Source of the DNA: Scenedesmus sp. ARA3
Taxonomy: Eukaryota; Chlorophyta; Chlorophyceae; Sphaeropleales; Scenedesmaceae
Assembly: GCA_004335835.1 (NCBI GenBank)
Contig: RWJK01001965.1
Coordinates: forward strand, 1-42,907
DNA length: 42,907 nucleotides
Direction: 5' to 3'
Shown: piece by piece, positions 21,975 through 32,478 of the stretch
How positions within the stretch are numbered: position 1 is the first letter of the stretch
Layout: each line of letters opens with the position of its first letter
Program-made: the position numbers and the translations under genes
The notes under the pieces: model-generated
Database searches by the model: none
What the model was told of the DNA's origin: nothing
What the model saw: the letters and a program-made list of their open reading frames with translations, nothing else

Positions 21975-24900
21975 AGGCTTGAAAAGGGCACCACCTACAA
22001 CGCGTACCTCATCTTTGGCGAGACGCATACCGCGCTGGTGGACGCGAGCCACGAGAAGTTCAGCAACCTGTTCATCGCCACACTCAAGCAGGAGCTGGCT
22101 GCAGCGGGCCGCAGCATCGACTACATCCTGGTGCGCAGCTGTTGCAATGTTTATTTTGTGGGGTTGGTGTGGTTATGACTCTACTTACGCTAGTTAAACA
22201 GGAGGTGGTGGCCTTGATTATGTCCTGACGCGCAGGCGGCGGTACAGGCCGGTCTTTTGCACCGATTGGTTACGTTTTTGGGGATCGGACAGCCATGAGA
22301 AGTTCAGCAACCTGTTCATCGCCACACTCGAGCAGGAGCTGGCTGCAGCGGGCCGCAGCATCGACTACATCCTGGTGCGTGTGTCGGCTTGTTTTTGGAT
22401 ACGCGCATGTTGTTTTGTGCATAGAGTGTATTGCTGGTTCGCGCCGGCAAAGCAGGAGCTGCTGCAGCGGGCCACAGCATCTGCTACATCCTGGTTTGCA
22501 GCTGGCTGTTTTGGGTTCGCGCATGGATACAAGCATGAGGTGTGTTGCTGCTTCGTGCTGGCAAAGCAGGCGCTGGCTCATTAGGCCGCAGCATCAACTA
22601 CATCTGGGTGTGCAGCTGGCTGATGTGGCCTGGCTCATGTGTATGCGTTGGTTTGCAAGCGTCGTTGTTACAGCAACAGTACAAGGGAGGTTGCCTGCTT
22701 CTCAACACCGCCATGCAAATATGAGTATGACACGCTGTTGATGCGCTTTCAGGTGTCCCACACTGAGCCTGACCACTGCTTCTTGGTGCCTGCCGTGCTG
22801 GACCTTCTAGAAGTTTTTAAGAGTCAATATACATAACAGCGCTTGCTCTGTTTGTGCTTGTTGCAGGTGTCCCACACCGAGCCTGACCACTCCTTCCTGG
22901 TGCTTGCCGTGCTGGACCTACTAAACTATTTAGAAGTCAATATACATGACAGTGCTTGCCTGTTTGTGCTTGTTGCAGGTGTCCCACACGGAGCCCGACC
23001 ACTCCTTCCTGGTGCCTGCCGTGCTGGACCTGTACCCCGAGGCCACTGTGGTGGCCAGCAAGGTGGCAATCGCTTTCCTGAAAGGCCTCACCAACAGGTG
23101 CGACAACAGTCAGTACCAAGCTCGCAGGCTTGAGCACCGGTTTCTGCTGCTCTTGTAGTGCCGCGGACGATTTTGGGAGGCAGGGTGTTGGCTGTGGTGC
23201 AATGCTAGCAGTTTTGCATGTGTGTGAGGCCTCCAGGCGACTGTGGTGGCCAGCAAGGTGGCCATCGCCTTCCGCAAGGGACTCACCAACAGGTGCGGGA
23301 CACAGCCTAGAGTGTATCTTGTGTTGTCACTTTCCCGCTGAAGGCTCTCAGCACAGTACCATGTGGGAAGCTTGGGGCTCCTGGTTGCTGAGGTGGGCAG
23401 CAGCGCATGGGTACACAAGCTCGAAGTGGCACCCAACCTGCACTGGCCAGACACCATGTTCTGACTTGTAATTTGCTGGTTTTATTGTCTGCTGCTTCCA
23501 CACTTGACTTGCAGGGACTTCAAGAACCAGGCGGTCAAGGGTGGCGACAAAATCGACCTGGGCGGTGGCCACGTGATGGAGTTTGTGTTGTTTTCAAACG
23601 CTTGCCTGCTGTTTTTACTTTGCTTTGCAGGGACTTCAAGAACCAGGCAGTCAAGGGCGGCGACAAAATCGACCTAGGCGGCGGCCACGTGATGGAGTTT
23701 GTGATGGCTCCCAACCTGCACTGGCCTGACACCATGTTCTCCTACGACCACGCCACGGGTGTGATGTACACCTGCGATGCATTCGGCATGCACTACTGCA
23801 CGGAGGAGCCTTTTGACACAGATGTGCAGGCCATCATGCCCCACTACAGGTGAGCCCTGCAATGCAAGTTGGCGCGTGTTCTGCACCGAAGGCATTGGGA
23901 CTGTTGTGTTATCTGTGCCGTGCCATTGCCAGCTCAAACCTGGCCTCATGTCAATCACTCGGTGCCGCCCTATGCACCCCGCAGGTTCTACTACGACTGC
24001 CTGATGAAGCCCAACGCCAAGTCAGTGACCACTGCGCTGCGCAAGGTGAGGCGCAGCTTGAAGTGCGAATGAAGCCACATGCAGATGATGAGTTACATGC
24101 AGGCATGCTGGGTCTTGCAGGAAACGCGCTTGTGCCCACCCTGTTCAAATATGCAAGAGAATATTGACAGTGCACTTCAGCCCTTCTAAGGTCACAACTG
24201 AGCAGCATGCAGGCAAGCTTGCTTATGTAATGTTCACAGGATACACCCGCGCACGCATGCGTTGTCCTCTGCTGCTGCTAGTTGCGCACCTGTGCAGCTG
24301 CACACACACACACATGTTCACTCGGTTGCTGCCGCCTCTCGGCTGTTGCTGCTGCTCCTGCTGGTCCAATCTTTTAGGTGGCTGACCTGAAGTACAACAC
24401 GCTGGCCAATGGCCACGGCCCCATCCTGCGCTACAATGTGGAGCAGCTGGTGACCAACTACAGGGACTGGAGCATGGCCGTGGAGAAGGGTAGCACACAG
24501 GTGCGCATGGTGTGGTTGTGGCTTTGTGCCGCCTTGCCGCCGGCATAAGAGCTGCTGGCAGGTGCCTGGCGGTGGAGAAGCGCAGCACAGGCAACTACTG
24601 GAAGATGTGAAGCACGGCTGCTGCTGTGCTGCAGGTTGCCGTGCTGTACGTTGAGGACTGTGGCTACTCCAGGCTGAGCCAGACACTGGCCAAGGGCATC
24701 GCCAAACACTGTTGCTGCTGCTACTGCTGGTGCTGCTGGTGGCCGTGCTGTACGCTGCTGACCATATGTACTCTTGACAGGCTGAGCCAGACACGGGCCA
24801 AGGGCATCACCAACAACTGCTGCTGCTGCTGTTGCTGCTGCGCCGCAGGTTGCTGTGCTATGCGCTGCTGACTATGGCTACTCTGACAGGCCCCAAAGAA

Positions 24901-27268
24901 GGCCCATAGGCAATTATACTCAAAACCCCACTGCTGCTGCTGCTGCTGCTGTTGCGCAGGTGGCGGTGCTGTATGCCGCCGACTATGGCTACTCTGACAG
25001 GCTGAGCCAGACACTGGCCAAGGGCATCACCAAGGCTGGCGTGAAGACTGAGATGGTGGACGTGCTGTCAGTGGACCCCCAGGTGAGGCCCACGTGCAGG
25101 AACTGGATGCAAGTCGGTTAAAGTAAGCAGCAGCACCAAGCAGGCAGTCACCACAGTATCTCGTCACCACGCGCAGCTGCTGGTCAATGGTCATTCATTG
25201 CTGCTGGACAGCTTTTCAAGGCTGACACATATACCTTTTGGGTGTCTTAACAGTCCCATGATGCTGCTGCTGCTACTGCTGCTGCTGTAGGAGCTTGTGG
25301 GCATCATGGCTGCCAGCAAGGGCCTGGTGCTGATGGCGCCACCCTCGGGCAACACAGAGGCCAAGAGGACCATGGCTGCGCTGCTGTCGGCAATAAAGCC
25401 CAAGACAAAAGTGCGGCTCTCAGTAGGCTGGTGTCTGTTACTAGTCTTCTGTTGATGAATCGTGCTCGCCAAGCAGTGGAACACGTGCTGTGTTGGTCAG
25501 ACAACTGCCTGCGCTTTCTGTGGCTGTATGCTATGCTAGCATCTGATCTGCTGCTGCTGCTGCTGCCGTCGCAGGTCATTGTGGCAGACTCCTATGGCGG
25601 CTCCGATGAGCCTGTGGACACGCTGGTGGCTGGCCTGCTGGGTGTGGATGCACAGGTGAGCCTGGTGCCAGAAATGCCTCATAGTTAAGCTGTTGCTGAT
25701 AGGGTGAAAGTTCTGGAATGTCGTGTGTGGTGACAGCTGCAAATCAACCAGCTTTCATCAATGTGAGCTGTGCGGCTGTGTGGCTGTAGCTGCTCAGAGA
25801 GTACTGTCCGCCTTTGTGCATGTTCAGGTGCTGGGTGATGCGCTGCGCGTGAAGGAGGAGCCCACACACATGCTGTACCAGGCCTTCGAGGAGGCGGGCA
25901 CTGACCTGGCACAGGTGAGGCATTGTTTTCAACAAAGAAAAGTAGTTTTTTTTCGTCATACAAATTCAATTATTATTTTTACAAAAAATGTTCTATTATT
26001 TTTTATTTTATTATTTTTTTTTATAAATATAAAAACAATAGAATAAAAATGTTGGATGAAGTTTGCAATATGCATGACCAACACGCATGCCGTACCAGGC
26101 TCTTGAGCAGGCAGGCACTGACCTGGCACAGGTGTGTAGGACAGTGTCTGTTGTGGAGTAGTTTCGTATGCTTTAATGGTGGCACATGCCGAACCAGGCC
26201 TTTGAAGGGGCAGGCACTGACCTGGCACAGGTGAGGCGCATTGCTTTCTGCTGCTGCTGCTGCTGTGTTGTGGTTTCCGCATGACTGGCATTTGTGAGCT
26301 GTGCCAGGTGTTGTGCAAGGGCATTCTGCAGTGGTTTGCTCGGTGAGTCTGTGTAGCTGCTGGCGCTGCTGCATGCTTTGCATAGTTCACAGGTCATCCT
26401 GCTGGTATTCGCGCAGTGCTCACGCAAAGTTCAGCTCCCGCGCTCTCCTGCAAGCAACACACTGCTTAACCATCTTGCTGCTGCTGCTGCTGCTGCTTGC
26501 CAGGCGCTGACCACCAAGGAGGTCATTGCGCGCAAGAAGGCGGCCATGTGTGGCGAGGTGGCCAAGGCACTGGGGCGCATCAGCAGCGGGCTGTACATCG
26601 TGGCGGCTGCTCAAGACAACGCACGCAGGTGCGTCTAGACCAGGTGTTTGATGCTGTTGCTGCTGCTGGTGTGTTGTGTTTGGTGGTGTGGCGAGGTGGC
26701 CAAGGGGCTGGGTCGCATCAGCAGCGGGCTGTACATCGTGGCGGCTGCTCAGGACAACGCACGCAGGTGCGTTTAGGCTGGAGCTTAGATGCTGGTGGTG
26801 CTGTTTGTTTGCTGGTGGTGATGGGCTGCTGCTGTACAGTAAAACCTCGAAGTAACGACACTTGAAGCAACGACTTTCGCATAGTAACGACAAGTCAGGC
26901 TGTCCCCAAAGTGCTCGATTTGCCGCAAAATTGTTGCGAAGTAACGACAAACACATAGTAACGACAATTTAGGCTGTCCCCAGTGGTGTCGTCACTTCGA
27001 GGTTTTACTGTAGTATCATTGGGGCCGTACATCGTGGCAGCTGCACAGGACAACGCACTCAGGTACGCTGACTGAGTTTGTTTAGTGCTGTTGCTGCTGT
27101 GGCGTGTGATGTGCCGCATCAGCAGAGGGCTGTACATCGCGGCGGCTGCACATGACAACGCCCGCAGGTGCGCGGGAGTTTGTATGTATCTGCTGCTGGT
27201 TCTGATGCTTGGCTCCTGCCCTGGCATGTTCATGTTACGTGCTGTTGCAAGCTGCGCTGACATATCCG

Positions 27269-27300
<32 letters not shown>

Positions 27301-29073
27301 AGTGGCATGGTTGCCAGCTGGGTGAGTCAGGCCAGCTTTGAGCCGCTGGGCCTGACCACTTCTGACATTTGTGTTGCTGCTGCTGCTGCTGCTGCTGCAG
27401 TGGCATGGTTGCCAGCTGGGTGAGTCAGGCCAGCTTTGAGCCGCTGGGCCTGACCATCTCCGTGGCCAAGGACAGGGCCATTGAGAGCATGATGCAGGTA
27501 CGGGGCATTGCAGCATTTGCTTTCAAGCAACATTGTAGCTAGCAGGCAGCAGCAATGTGTGTGGCCAAGGATAGGGCCATTGAGAGCATGATGCAGGTGG
27601 GCTGCTGCTGATGATGTGCTGCTGTGATGCAGCACCAGACAGAGGTTGACAACCAACTGGCAAGGCACTGCAGCAGGCGTGCAGCACAGCACTTTTTGAG
27701 GCGGCGGAGTGCACAGCATGCAGCAGGTTTTGCAGTGTATGCACAGCATGCAGCAGGTTGTGCAGTATGCGGCCGCACAAAGCATGCGCGGCATGAAGGA
27801 GCATGCTGCTTGATGGTTAGACAGGCATACCAGGGCAACAGCCTGGCACGTTTGCAGCGTTACGCAACTTTTAAAACAGCACATAGCCATACCCGACACA
27901 TTGTAGTTTGGCGCAACTGCTCTGACACACATTTGTAAACTGTATGTGGTTAATAGGTGGGCAACAAGTTTGTGCTCAACTGCCTCACCACCCTCTGTAG
28001 TTATCTCTAGGTGTACGGTGTACCCTCAACTCCCAACTTGATTTGCTGAGGCTGTGCTGTGTGCTGTGTGCTGCTGGCTGTTGCAGGTGGGCGACAAGTT
28101 TGTGCTCAACTGCTTCACCGCCCTCTGTAGTTATCTCTAGGTGTACGGTGTACCCCCAACTCCCAACTTGATTTGCTGAGGCTGTGCTGTGTGCTGTGTG
28201 CTGCTGCCTGTTGCAGGTGGGCGACAAGTTTGTGCTCAACTGCCTGGGTGAGAAGGGCGCGGACCCCATCATGAAGCACTTCCTCAAGCGCTTCGCTGCG
28301 GGAGAGGACCGCTTCCAGGTGAGGCCTGAGCAAGAATACGAGTGGAATTTGAATCAGATCTGAGACGTGTTTTTGATTGGTGTTGGACCCCATCATGAAG
28401 CACTTCCTCAAGCGCTTCGCGGCAGGAGAGGACCGCTTCCAGGTAAGGCCCGCAGCAATCAGGCGAAAGTGGAGTAGATTCAGATTCCAGCTGTGCTTTG
28501 CTTGGTGCTGGATGTCACCTGTGTAGGACGTAGGTGAAGACTGCTGTCAGACGAGGCCTGCAGCCAGAGCTTTGATGATAACTTCATCATCACAAATGCA
28601 TCTGCATCTTCCGCCCTGTGTGTTGCGCAGGGCGTGGAGTGGTTCCCTGCCTGTGGCAACCAGGGCCCAGTGCTCAAGAATGCAATCGCCTACATGGAGT
28701 GCCAGGTGGTCCGCCGTGCACACCAACCCCACCCCTGTCAAGTGTGTCGTTTTCTTTTGTGCTGCGCAGGGCATGGAGTGCTGTCGTGCCTTCGCACTCA
28801 CGACTTTCATCAAACAAGAACAGCTCTGTGTACTGAACCCCTGCATCCCCTGCACGCCCTTTCTGTGCTGCGCAGGGCGTGGAGTGGTTCCCTGCCTCTG
28901 GCAACCAGGGCCCTGTGCTGAAAGATGCAATTGCCTATATGGAGTGCCAGGTGGTGAGCCGCTTGGAGACGCCAGACCACTGGGTCACCTACGCACACGT
29001 GACCGGAGGCGAGGTGATGAACAGCGACGAGCGCACCGCAGTGCACCGCCGCAAGGTCGGCAACTACTACTGA
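20702..29073 (+). CDS. FLVB: Chloroplast flavodiiron protein, FLVB-like (Flv3 type)
   Basis: Exons: 20702-20794, 20984-21231, 21977-22130, 22979-23097, 23631-23849, 23985-24045, 24378-24500, 24960-25082, 25291-25410, 25575-25655, 25828-25914, 26504-26628, 27401-27497, 28217-28318 and 28876-29073. They give 1950 nt and 649 aa, all in phase. Residues 1-70 are Ala/Ser/Lys/Arg-rich, like a transit peptide. A metallo-beta-lactamase-like diiron domain follows (about 85-335) with ligands in 'SHTEPDH' (H168, E170, D172), H235 in 'NLHWPD', D254 in 'TCDAFG' and H311 in 'NGHGP'. A flavodoxin domain (about 340-475, from 'VAVLYAADYGYSD') and a flavin reductase-like domain (about 488-649) complete the class C layout. 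These proteins reduce O2 to water using electrons from photosystem I. All ligands are present, which fits FLVB/Flv3 rather than FLVA/Flv1; that assignment comes from family knowledge. Confidence 0.93.
21943..21976. repeat. CTG run forming the 3' end of FLVB-like intron 2
   Basis: GCT/CTG units run directly into the CAG acceptor of exon 3, which starts at 21977. Similar runs touch or nearly touch the acceptors of exons 8, 9, 12 and 13. Confidence 0.95.
22130..22607 (+). repeat. Donor-side echoes of FLVB-like exon 3
   Basis: The exon ends at 22130 before GTGCGC. Copies of its 3' part end at 22374 (GTGCGT), 22493 (GTTTGC) and 22607 (GTGTGC), spaced 244, 119 and 114 bases. The first copy, about 22293-22374, is almost identical to the exon; the later two are shorter and decayed. 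Confidence 0.9.
22753..22979 (+). repeat. Acceptor-side echoes of FLVB-like exon 4
   Basis: The exon begins at 22979 with the iron-ligand motif. Two upstream copies start at 22753 and 22867, each after an AG acceptor and each coding 'VSHTEPDH' and on to 'AVLDL', then diverging to a shared tail that includes 'AGTCAATATACAT'. Spacing is 114 and 112 bases. Confidence 0.93.
23097..23292 (+). repeat. Donor-side echo of FLVB-like exon 4
   Basis: The exon ends at 23097 before GTGCGA. A copy at about 23237-23292 repeats 'ATVVASKVAIAF' and ends before GTGCGG. Confidence 0.88.
23421..23700 (+). repeat. Echoes of FLVB-like exon 5
   Basis: A copy of the exon's 5' part begins at 23515 after GCAG, 116 bases before the real start at 23631, and reads 'DFKNQAVKGGDKIDLGGGH' as in the exon. 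A further partial copy of the middle ('APNLHWPDTMF') lies at about 23427-23461. Confidence 0.92.
24635..24960 (+). repeat. Acceptor-side echoes of FLVB-like exon 8
   Basis: The true exon starts at 24960 (flavodoxin domain start). Copies begin at 24635 after GCAG, at about 24739, and at 24849 after GCAG. They repeat parts of 'VAVLYAADYGYSDRLSQT' with decay, and CTG-rich sequence separates them. Confidence 0.9.
25914..26230 (+). repeat. Donor-side echoes of FLVB-like exon 11
   Basis: The exon ends at 25914 with 'GCACAG' before GTGAGG. Copies end at 26131 (GTGTGT) and 26230 (GTGAGG), both repeating 'GGCACTGACCTGGCACAG'. Confidence 0.92.
25921..26049. other. AT-rich island in FLVB-like intron 11
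   Basis: About 125 bases made almost only of A and T, unlike the surrounding DNA. Removing about that much would bring the first exon 11 echo (217 bases from its parent) to the usual spacing near 100, so it may be an insertion. Source unknown. Confidence 0.75.
26628..27167 (+). repeat. Donor-side echoes of FLVB-like exon 12
   Basis: The exon ends at 26628 before GTGCGT. Copies of the part coding 'ISSGLYIVAAAQDNA' end at 26766 (GTGCGT), 27062 (GTACGC) and 27167 (GTGCGC). Spacings are 138, 296 and 105; the 296 becomes 120 once the 174-bp transposon and its TA duplication are removed. Confidence 0.92.
26837..27010. mobile_element. 174-bp MITE of the Tc1/mariner-pogo type
   Basis: Terminal inverted repeats begin 'CAGTAAAACCTCGAAGT' and mirror at the other end, with flanking TA duplications at 26835-26836 and 27011-27012. 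There is no open frame. Inside are two direct copies of 'CATAGTAACGACAA' followed by 'AGGCTGTCCCCA'. The TIR start CAGTAAAACC and the TA target are typical of pogo-like DNA transposons, so it would be moved by a transposase encoded elsewhere. Confidence 0.93.
27303..27596 (+). repeat. Echoes on both sides of FLVB-like exon 13
   Basis: An acceptor-side copy starts at 27303 after CTGCAG, 98 bases before the real start at 27401, and repeats 'GMVASWVSQASFEPLGLT'. A donor-side copy ends at 27596, 99 bases after the real end at 27497, and repeats 'AKDRAIESMMQ'. Each is led or followed by a GT or AG in the same place. Confidence 0.92.
27957..28216 (+). repeat. Two 130-bp tandem units before FLVB-like exon 14
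   Basis: Acceptor-side echoes of exon 14 start at 27957 and 28087, and the real exon starts at 28217, so the period is exactly 130 bases twice. The units share 'CTCTGTAGTTATCTCTAGG' and a GCTGTG-rich tail, and are nearly identical, so this is a young duplication. Confidence 0.95.
28318..28442 (+). repeat. Donor-side echo of FLVB-like exon 14
   Basis: The exon ends at 28318 before GTGAGG. A copy at about 28386-28442 repeats 'PIMKHFLKRFAAGEDRFQ' and ends before GTAAGG, 124 bases later. Confidence 0.93.
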
Positions 29074-29200
29074 GCGCTGCAGTGCAGTGTTCTGCTGCGT
29101 GGTCTGCGGGTTGCCTATGCACACGTGACCGGAAGGGAGGTGATGAACAGCGACGAGCGCACCGCAGTGCACCGCCGCAAGGTCGGCAACTGTTGTTGAG
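28631..29200 (+). repeat. Echoes of FLVB-like exon 15, upstream and in the 3' UTR
   Basis: Acceptor-side copies start at 28631 and 28770 before the real start at 28876. The first keeps an intact frame for about 26 codons ('GVEWFPACGNQGPVLKNAI'). A donor-less copy of the 3' end follows the stop at about 29113-29200 ('VMNSDERTAVHRRKVGN') and ends in its own TGA; shorter repeats of its GAGCGCTGC tail continue to about 29350. Confidence 0.9.
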
Positions 29201-31068
29201 CGCTGCGGTGCAGTGTTCTGCTGCGTGGTCTGCGGCTACTGCTGTTAAGCGCTGCAGGGCAGTGCACGGCTGCTTTGTCTGCGGCTACTGCTTTTGAGCG
29301 CTGCAGTGCAGTCCACTGCTGCAAGGCCGGCAACTGCTATTGCGCGCTTCAGTGCACTGAGGTGCGGCTACTGCCTACACTGCCTCACAGTGGCCTGTGA
29401 GAGATACAGTTGCTGGTGGTGTGTGCGTACATGTACCTACACCACACGCATTGCGTGTCACGTTGAGGATTATCAGTGTGCTGGCGTTGAGTCCGCTGTG
29501 TCTCATAGTTGCACCTTGCCACAAAGTTGTTGCATGAGGGGTGTCTGCAACCTGGCTGCCGATGCTGCAAAATGCAGTGCGAGTGTGTAGGCTGGCAGGT
29601 ACACAGCATCCCAAGTTGCAGCAGGCGAGTGGTTTTACCCCTGCTAGGTGATGCAGCTGCTGCGTTGCAACCTTTGGTACTTTTTTTGCTAGAGTGTAGG
29701 GGCATCATTGCTGTGTGCCTGAGTGTTGAGCTGTTTGTCAGGAGCTGGTTTGTCATATGCTGTATGTCATGCTGTTGTGTGGTGGAGGGCGTTGTGTTAG
29801 TTCCTGCAGTTGCCTTGTGAGCATGTGTACTGAGTGATAAGAGTGCAGTGTTCTGGATACTGTCTTTTCGGCAGTTGTGCTGCTACTGCTGTTGCCCTAT
29901 GAAGTTTGAGGCCGCATTCAAGTCCTTTGTGCCGGCAACTGCAGCAGCGCAGTGTATGCATGTTGTATGCTCTACCTTTTTGCCATGCATTCTGCAATGC
30001 CAGTATGTGCCCTTGCTGCGGCACGAGTGTACTTTTTGGAAACACCTGAAATGAACTGTGGAGTGAGTCGAGAGTGTGCAGACAATGAAAAGCGCAGGAC
30101 AGGTTGCTGCGCAGTGCCGACGAGCACAAAGCATCTCTACGTGTAGTCTACTCACGTATCCTGTCTGTGGCGTTGATGTTAATGCAGCAGCGCAGCAGCT
30201 GCTGCTGTTGTTTGGATGGTGCCTGATCCCTGCAGATGCCACGTGCCCCCTGGCGTCTGCAGAAGATGTGCTGCATCTGCTGCTGGGGTTGACTTTGAGG
30301 CCCAGCAGCAGCTGGCTTGTGGCAGCAGTGCATTTATCATATCTTGCGGCTGCCTGCAGACCACATGTGTTTTACTCTTCGTGCATTCATGCAGGCCCCG
30401 TGCTTGCTACACGTTTCTTGCGCCGCGGTGGACGAATGCATGCAGCTTAAAATTGAAGGAGAATGGGAGGCTTTTCCATCATCTTGGCATGGCAGTGTAA
30501 CACAAGTTGGGTGCCTTGATCAAGGTTGCCGTGAAGTGCCAGGTTCGTAACTGCATGATCCTTCAATGCAATGTCTTACTGCAACTCATAATAGGTTCGT
30601 ACACGCTGCGGTGTTTTGTGCAGCGCAGCTACCTCTTCCCTCCCCACCCTGATCCTGCACCTTGCTACACCGTGCAGCATAAAGAGTTGCAACGTGCATG
30701 CAGGTCAGACATCACAAGCAAGCATATTGCTACATAATGTGCAGCATGAAGCACCTCTGGCTGCTCTTGCAATTTAAGTACCTGTGGCTGGCTCAGGGGT
30801 AATCAGGATGCTTGAACTTCGTTTGAAATGACCGCACTGCAGCTATTGCAGAATGTTATGTCTTTCCTGCAACTCTTTATACACCCTTACCTCTGCTGTC
30901 AAGGCTTGCTAACATCAATCAGCGTTGCCTGTATGACTCATAAATAGTAGAGATCTGCTGTACATGTCAGAGAGTCTGGATGTCTCGCTCCTCAAAGCCT
31001 CAAGTCCCTGCTGCTTGATGTAAGCAACATGCAGGGCAGCAGTTGCATCTCATCTCGTCACTACAATG

Positions 31069-31893
31069 CATCAAACGTTATTGATTAGCCCGGTGAACGG
31101 ATTATGAGTGTCAACACCCTTCACTCGTCACAACTAGTGCTCGAGCAGTAATCCGTGTTGTTGAAGAAGATTTTTAAACGATCCGTAATCACAACACCTC
31201 CGTTACGTAAAACGTTTCTACGTCCAAATTATATCTCTTATGGAACGAATGTTTCATTCGACCACCTGCTGACTGACCTAATACCGAGACCGGTTGATGA
31301 GCAAACTCCTGGGTGCTGTGCGCCTTGATGGTTCTTGCTATAAACCCCTTAAATACTCATCTCATGTTATATTATGTAAGATACACCGGTTTGTATGGGC
31401 CGCGACGCCTTCACAGTATGTGCACGGCTTGTTGGTGTTCTGGCATGGGTTAGTGATCGCAACCTGTCTCAGACTAAATGCATCAAACGATCTTGATTAT
31501 CCCAATGAAAGGGATAAAAGTTTTAGTCACCCTTCACGCATCACAAGTGCCTGACCAAGGCCGTACTCCGTGTTGGTAAAGAGTATCTTTGAAAGACCCT
31601 TAACCACAACAATTTACGTTCCCAAAGCGTTTTTTATGTTATAAGTATACTTGATGGAACGAATGTTTCATTCGACCACCTGCTGACTGACCTAATGTTG
31701 CGGCCGTCTGCTGAGAATATCCCAGGGTGCTGTGCGCCTTGATGGTTCTTCCTATAAACCCATTCAATAATCTTTTCATAATTATTGTAAGAAAAACTGG
31801 CTGTATCGGCCGCGACGCTTTCACAGTATGGGCACGCCTTGTTAGTGTTCTGGCAATGGGTTAGTCACCGCGACCTGCGCAGGTCTGACGCAT
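31069..31893. repeat. Two tandem copies of a unit of about 414 bp, AT-richer than the surroundings
   Basis: Copy 1 starts near 31069 and copy 2 near 31481, both at 'CATCAAACG'. Shared blocks include 'GGAACGAATGTTTCATTCG' (31242 and 31656), 'GTGCTGTGCGCCTTGATGG' and 'GCCGCGACGC'. CGAATG-TTT-CATTCG can form a 6-bp hairpin in both. The copies have diverged mostly outside these blocks. No coding frame is shared. It could be a satellite or a non-autonomous element. Confidence 0.85.
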
Positions 31894-31902
31894 GCGTCAG
31901 AC
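31883..31902. repeat. 20-bp perfect palindrome
   Basis: GTCTGACGCA followed by TGCGTCAGAC, at the end of the second 414-bp unit. It could be a dimeric protein-binding site or a remnant of an element end. Confidence 0.85.
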
Positions 31903-32478
31903 TTGACAGGCGAATATTGATGATGATGGGTCGTATTATCCTATTAAACAAGGCAGCGGTTTCATACTTTTCGAGGAAATGTATCTGGCCTGTGTGCTGC
32001 AACATGGCATACTATCCGCGTTGGCCAACGCTCGAGGCTTGCTGATTCGGTGACTGGCGGAAGCTCCGCTCCCACAGGCAGATATGTACCGGCACAGATC
32101 ATTATCAATGCGATAAAGATCCTTCCTAGAATGTGTAAGCGGTTCGAGGTTCTCTTGTATCACTTCAAGCGTTCCAACAATCGCATCACCTCAGCCGAAG
32201 TTCAGGGCCGGAATTCGCACAGAGTTCCGGGGGCTCGCAGCAAGCCTGCACCGCGGCCTTATTGCCTGCAGCATAAGAAGGGCAACAGCAAAGTTCGCAG
32301 CAGTCTTGTTGTTTCATACATCCACTGCTGTGGACCGAAGTTGTGCCCGCAGCCACATCACTCCTTATCGCGATAAGGATATCCGGATATCCCAGTGTAT
32401 CCTTACAACTGGGCAGCAGTCGACAAGCAGCACTGGCACCGATCTCAAAACACAGTCACATAAGCATCTTCGATCAGT

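Larger units (their letters stand above)
29074..32478. other. Gene-poor intergenic region
   Basis: About 3.4 kb. The first 300 bases are echoes of the last FLVB-like exon. The rest has only short overlapping frames. It also contains a 414-bp tandem repeat at 31069-31893, a 20-bp palindrome at 31883-31902, and the 16-bp palindrome GGATATCCGGATATCC at about 32377-32392. No tRNA or rRNA was recognised. Confidence 0.55.

Noticed and set aside
22753..23292. Extra metallo-beta-lactamase-like genes
   Set aside because: These are partial echoes of flavodiiron exon 4 lacking one splice border each, not separate genes.
29509..30550. Several 60-124 codon frames after the flavodiiron gene
   Set aside because: They overlap on both strands, have no recognisable motif, and part of the region consists of decayed exon 15 copies.
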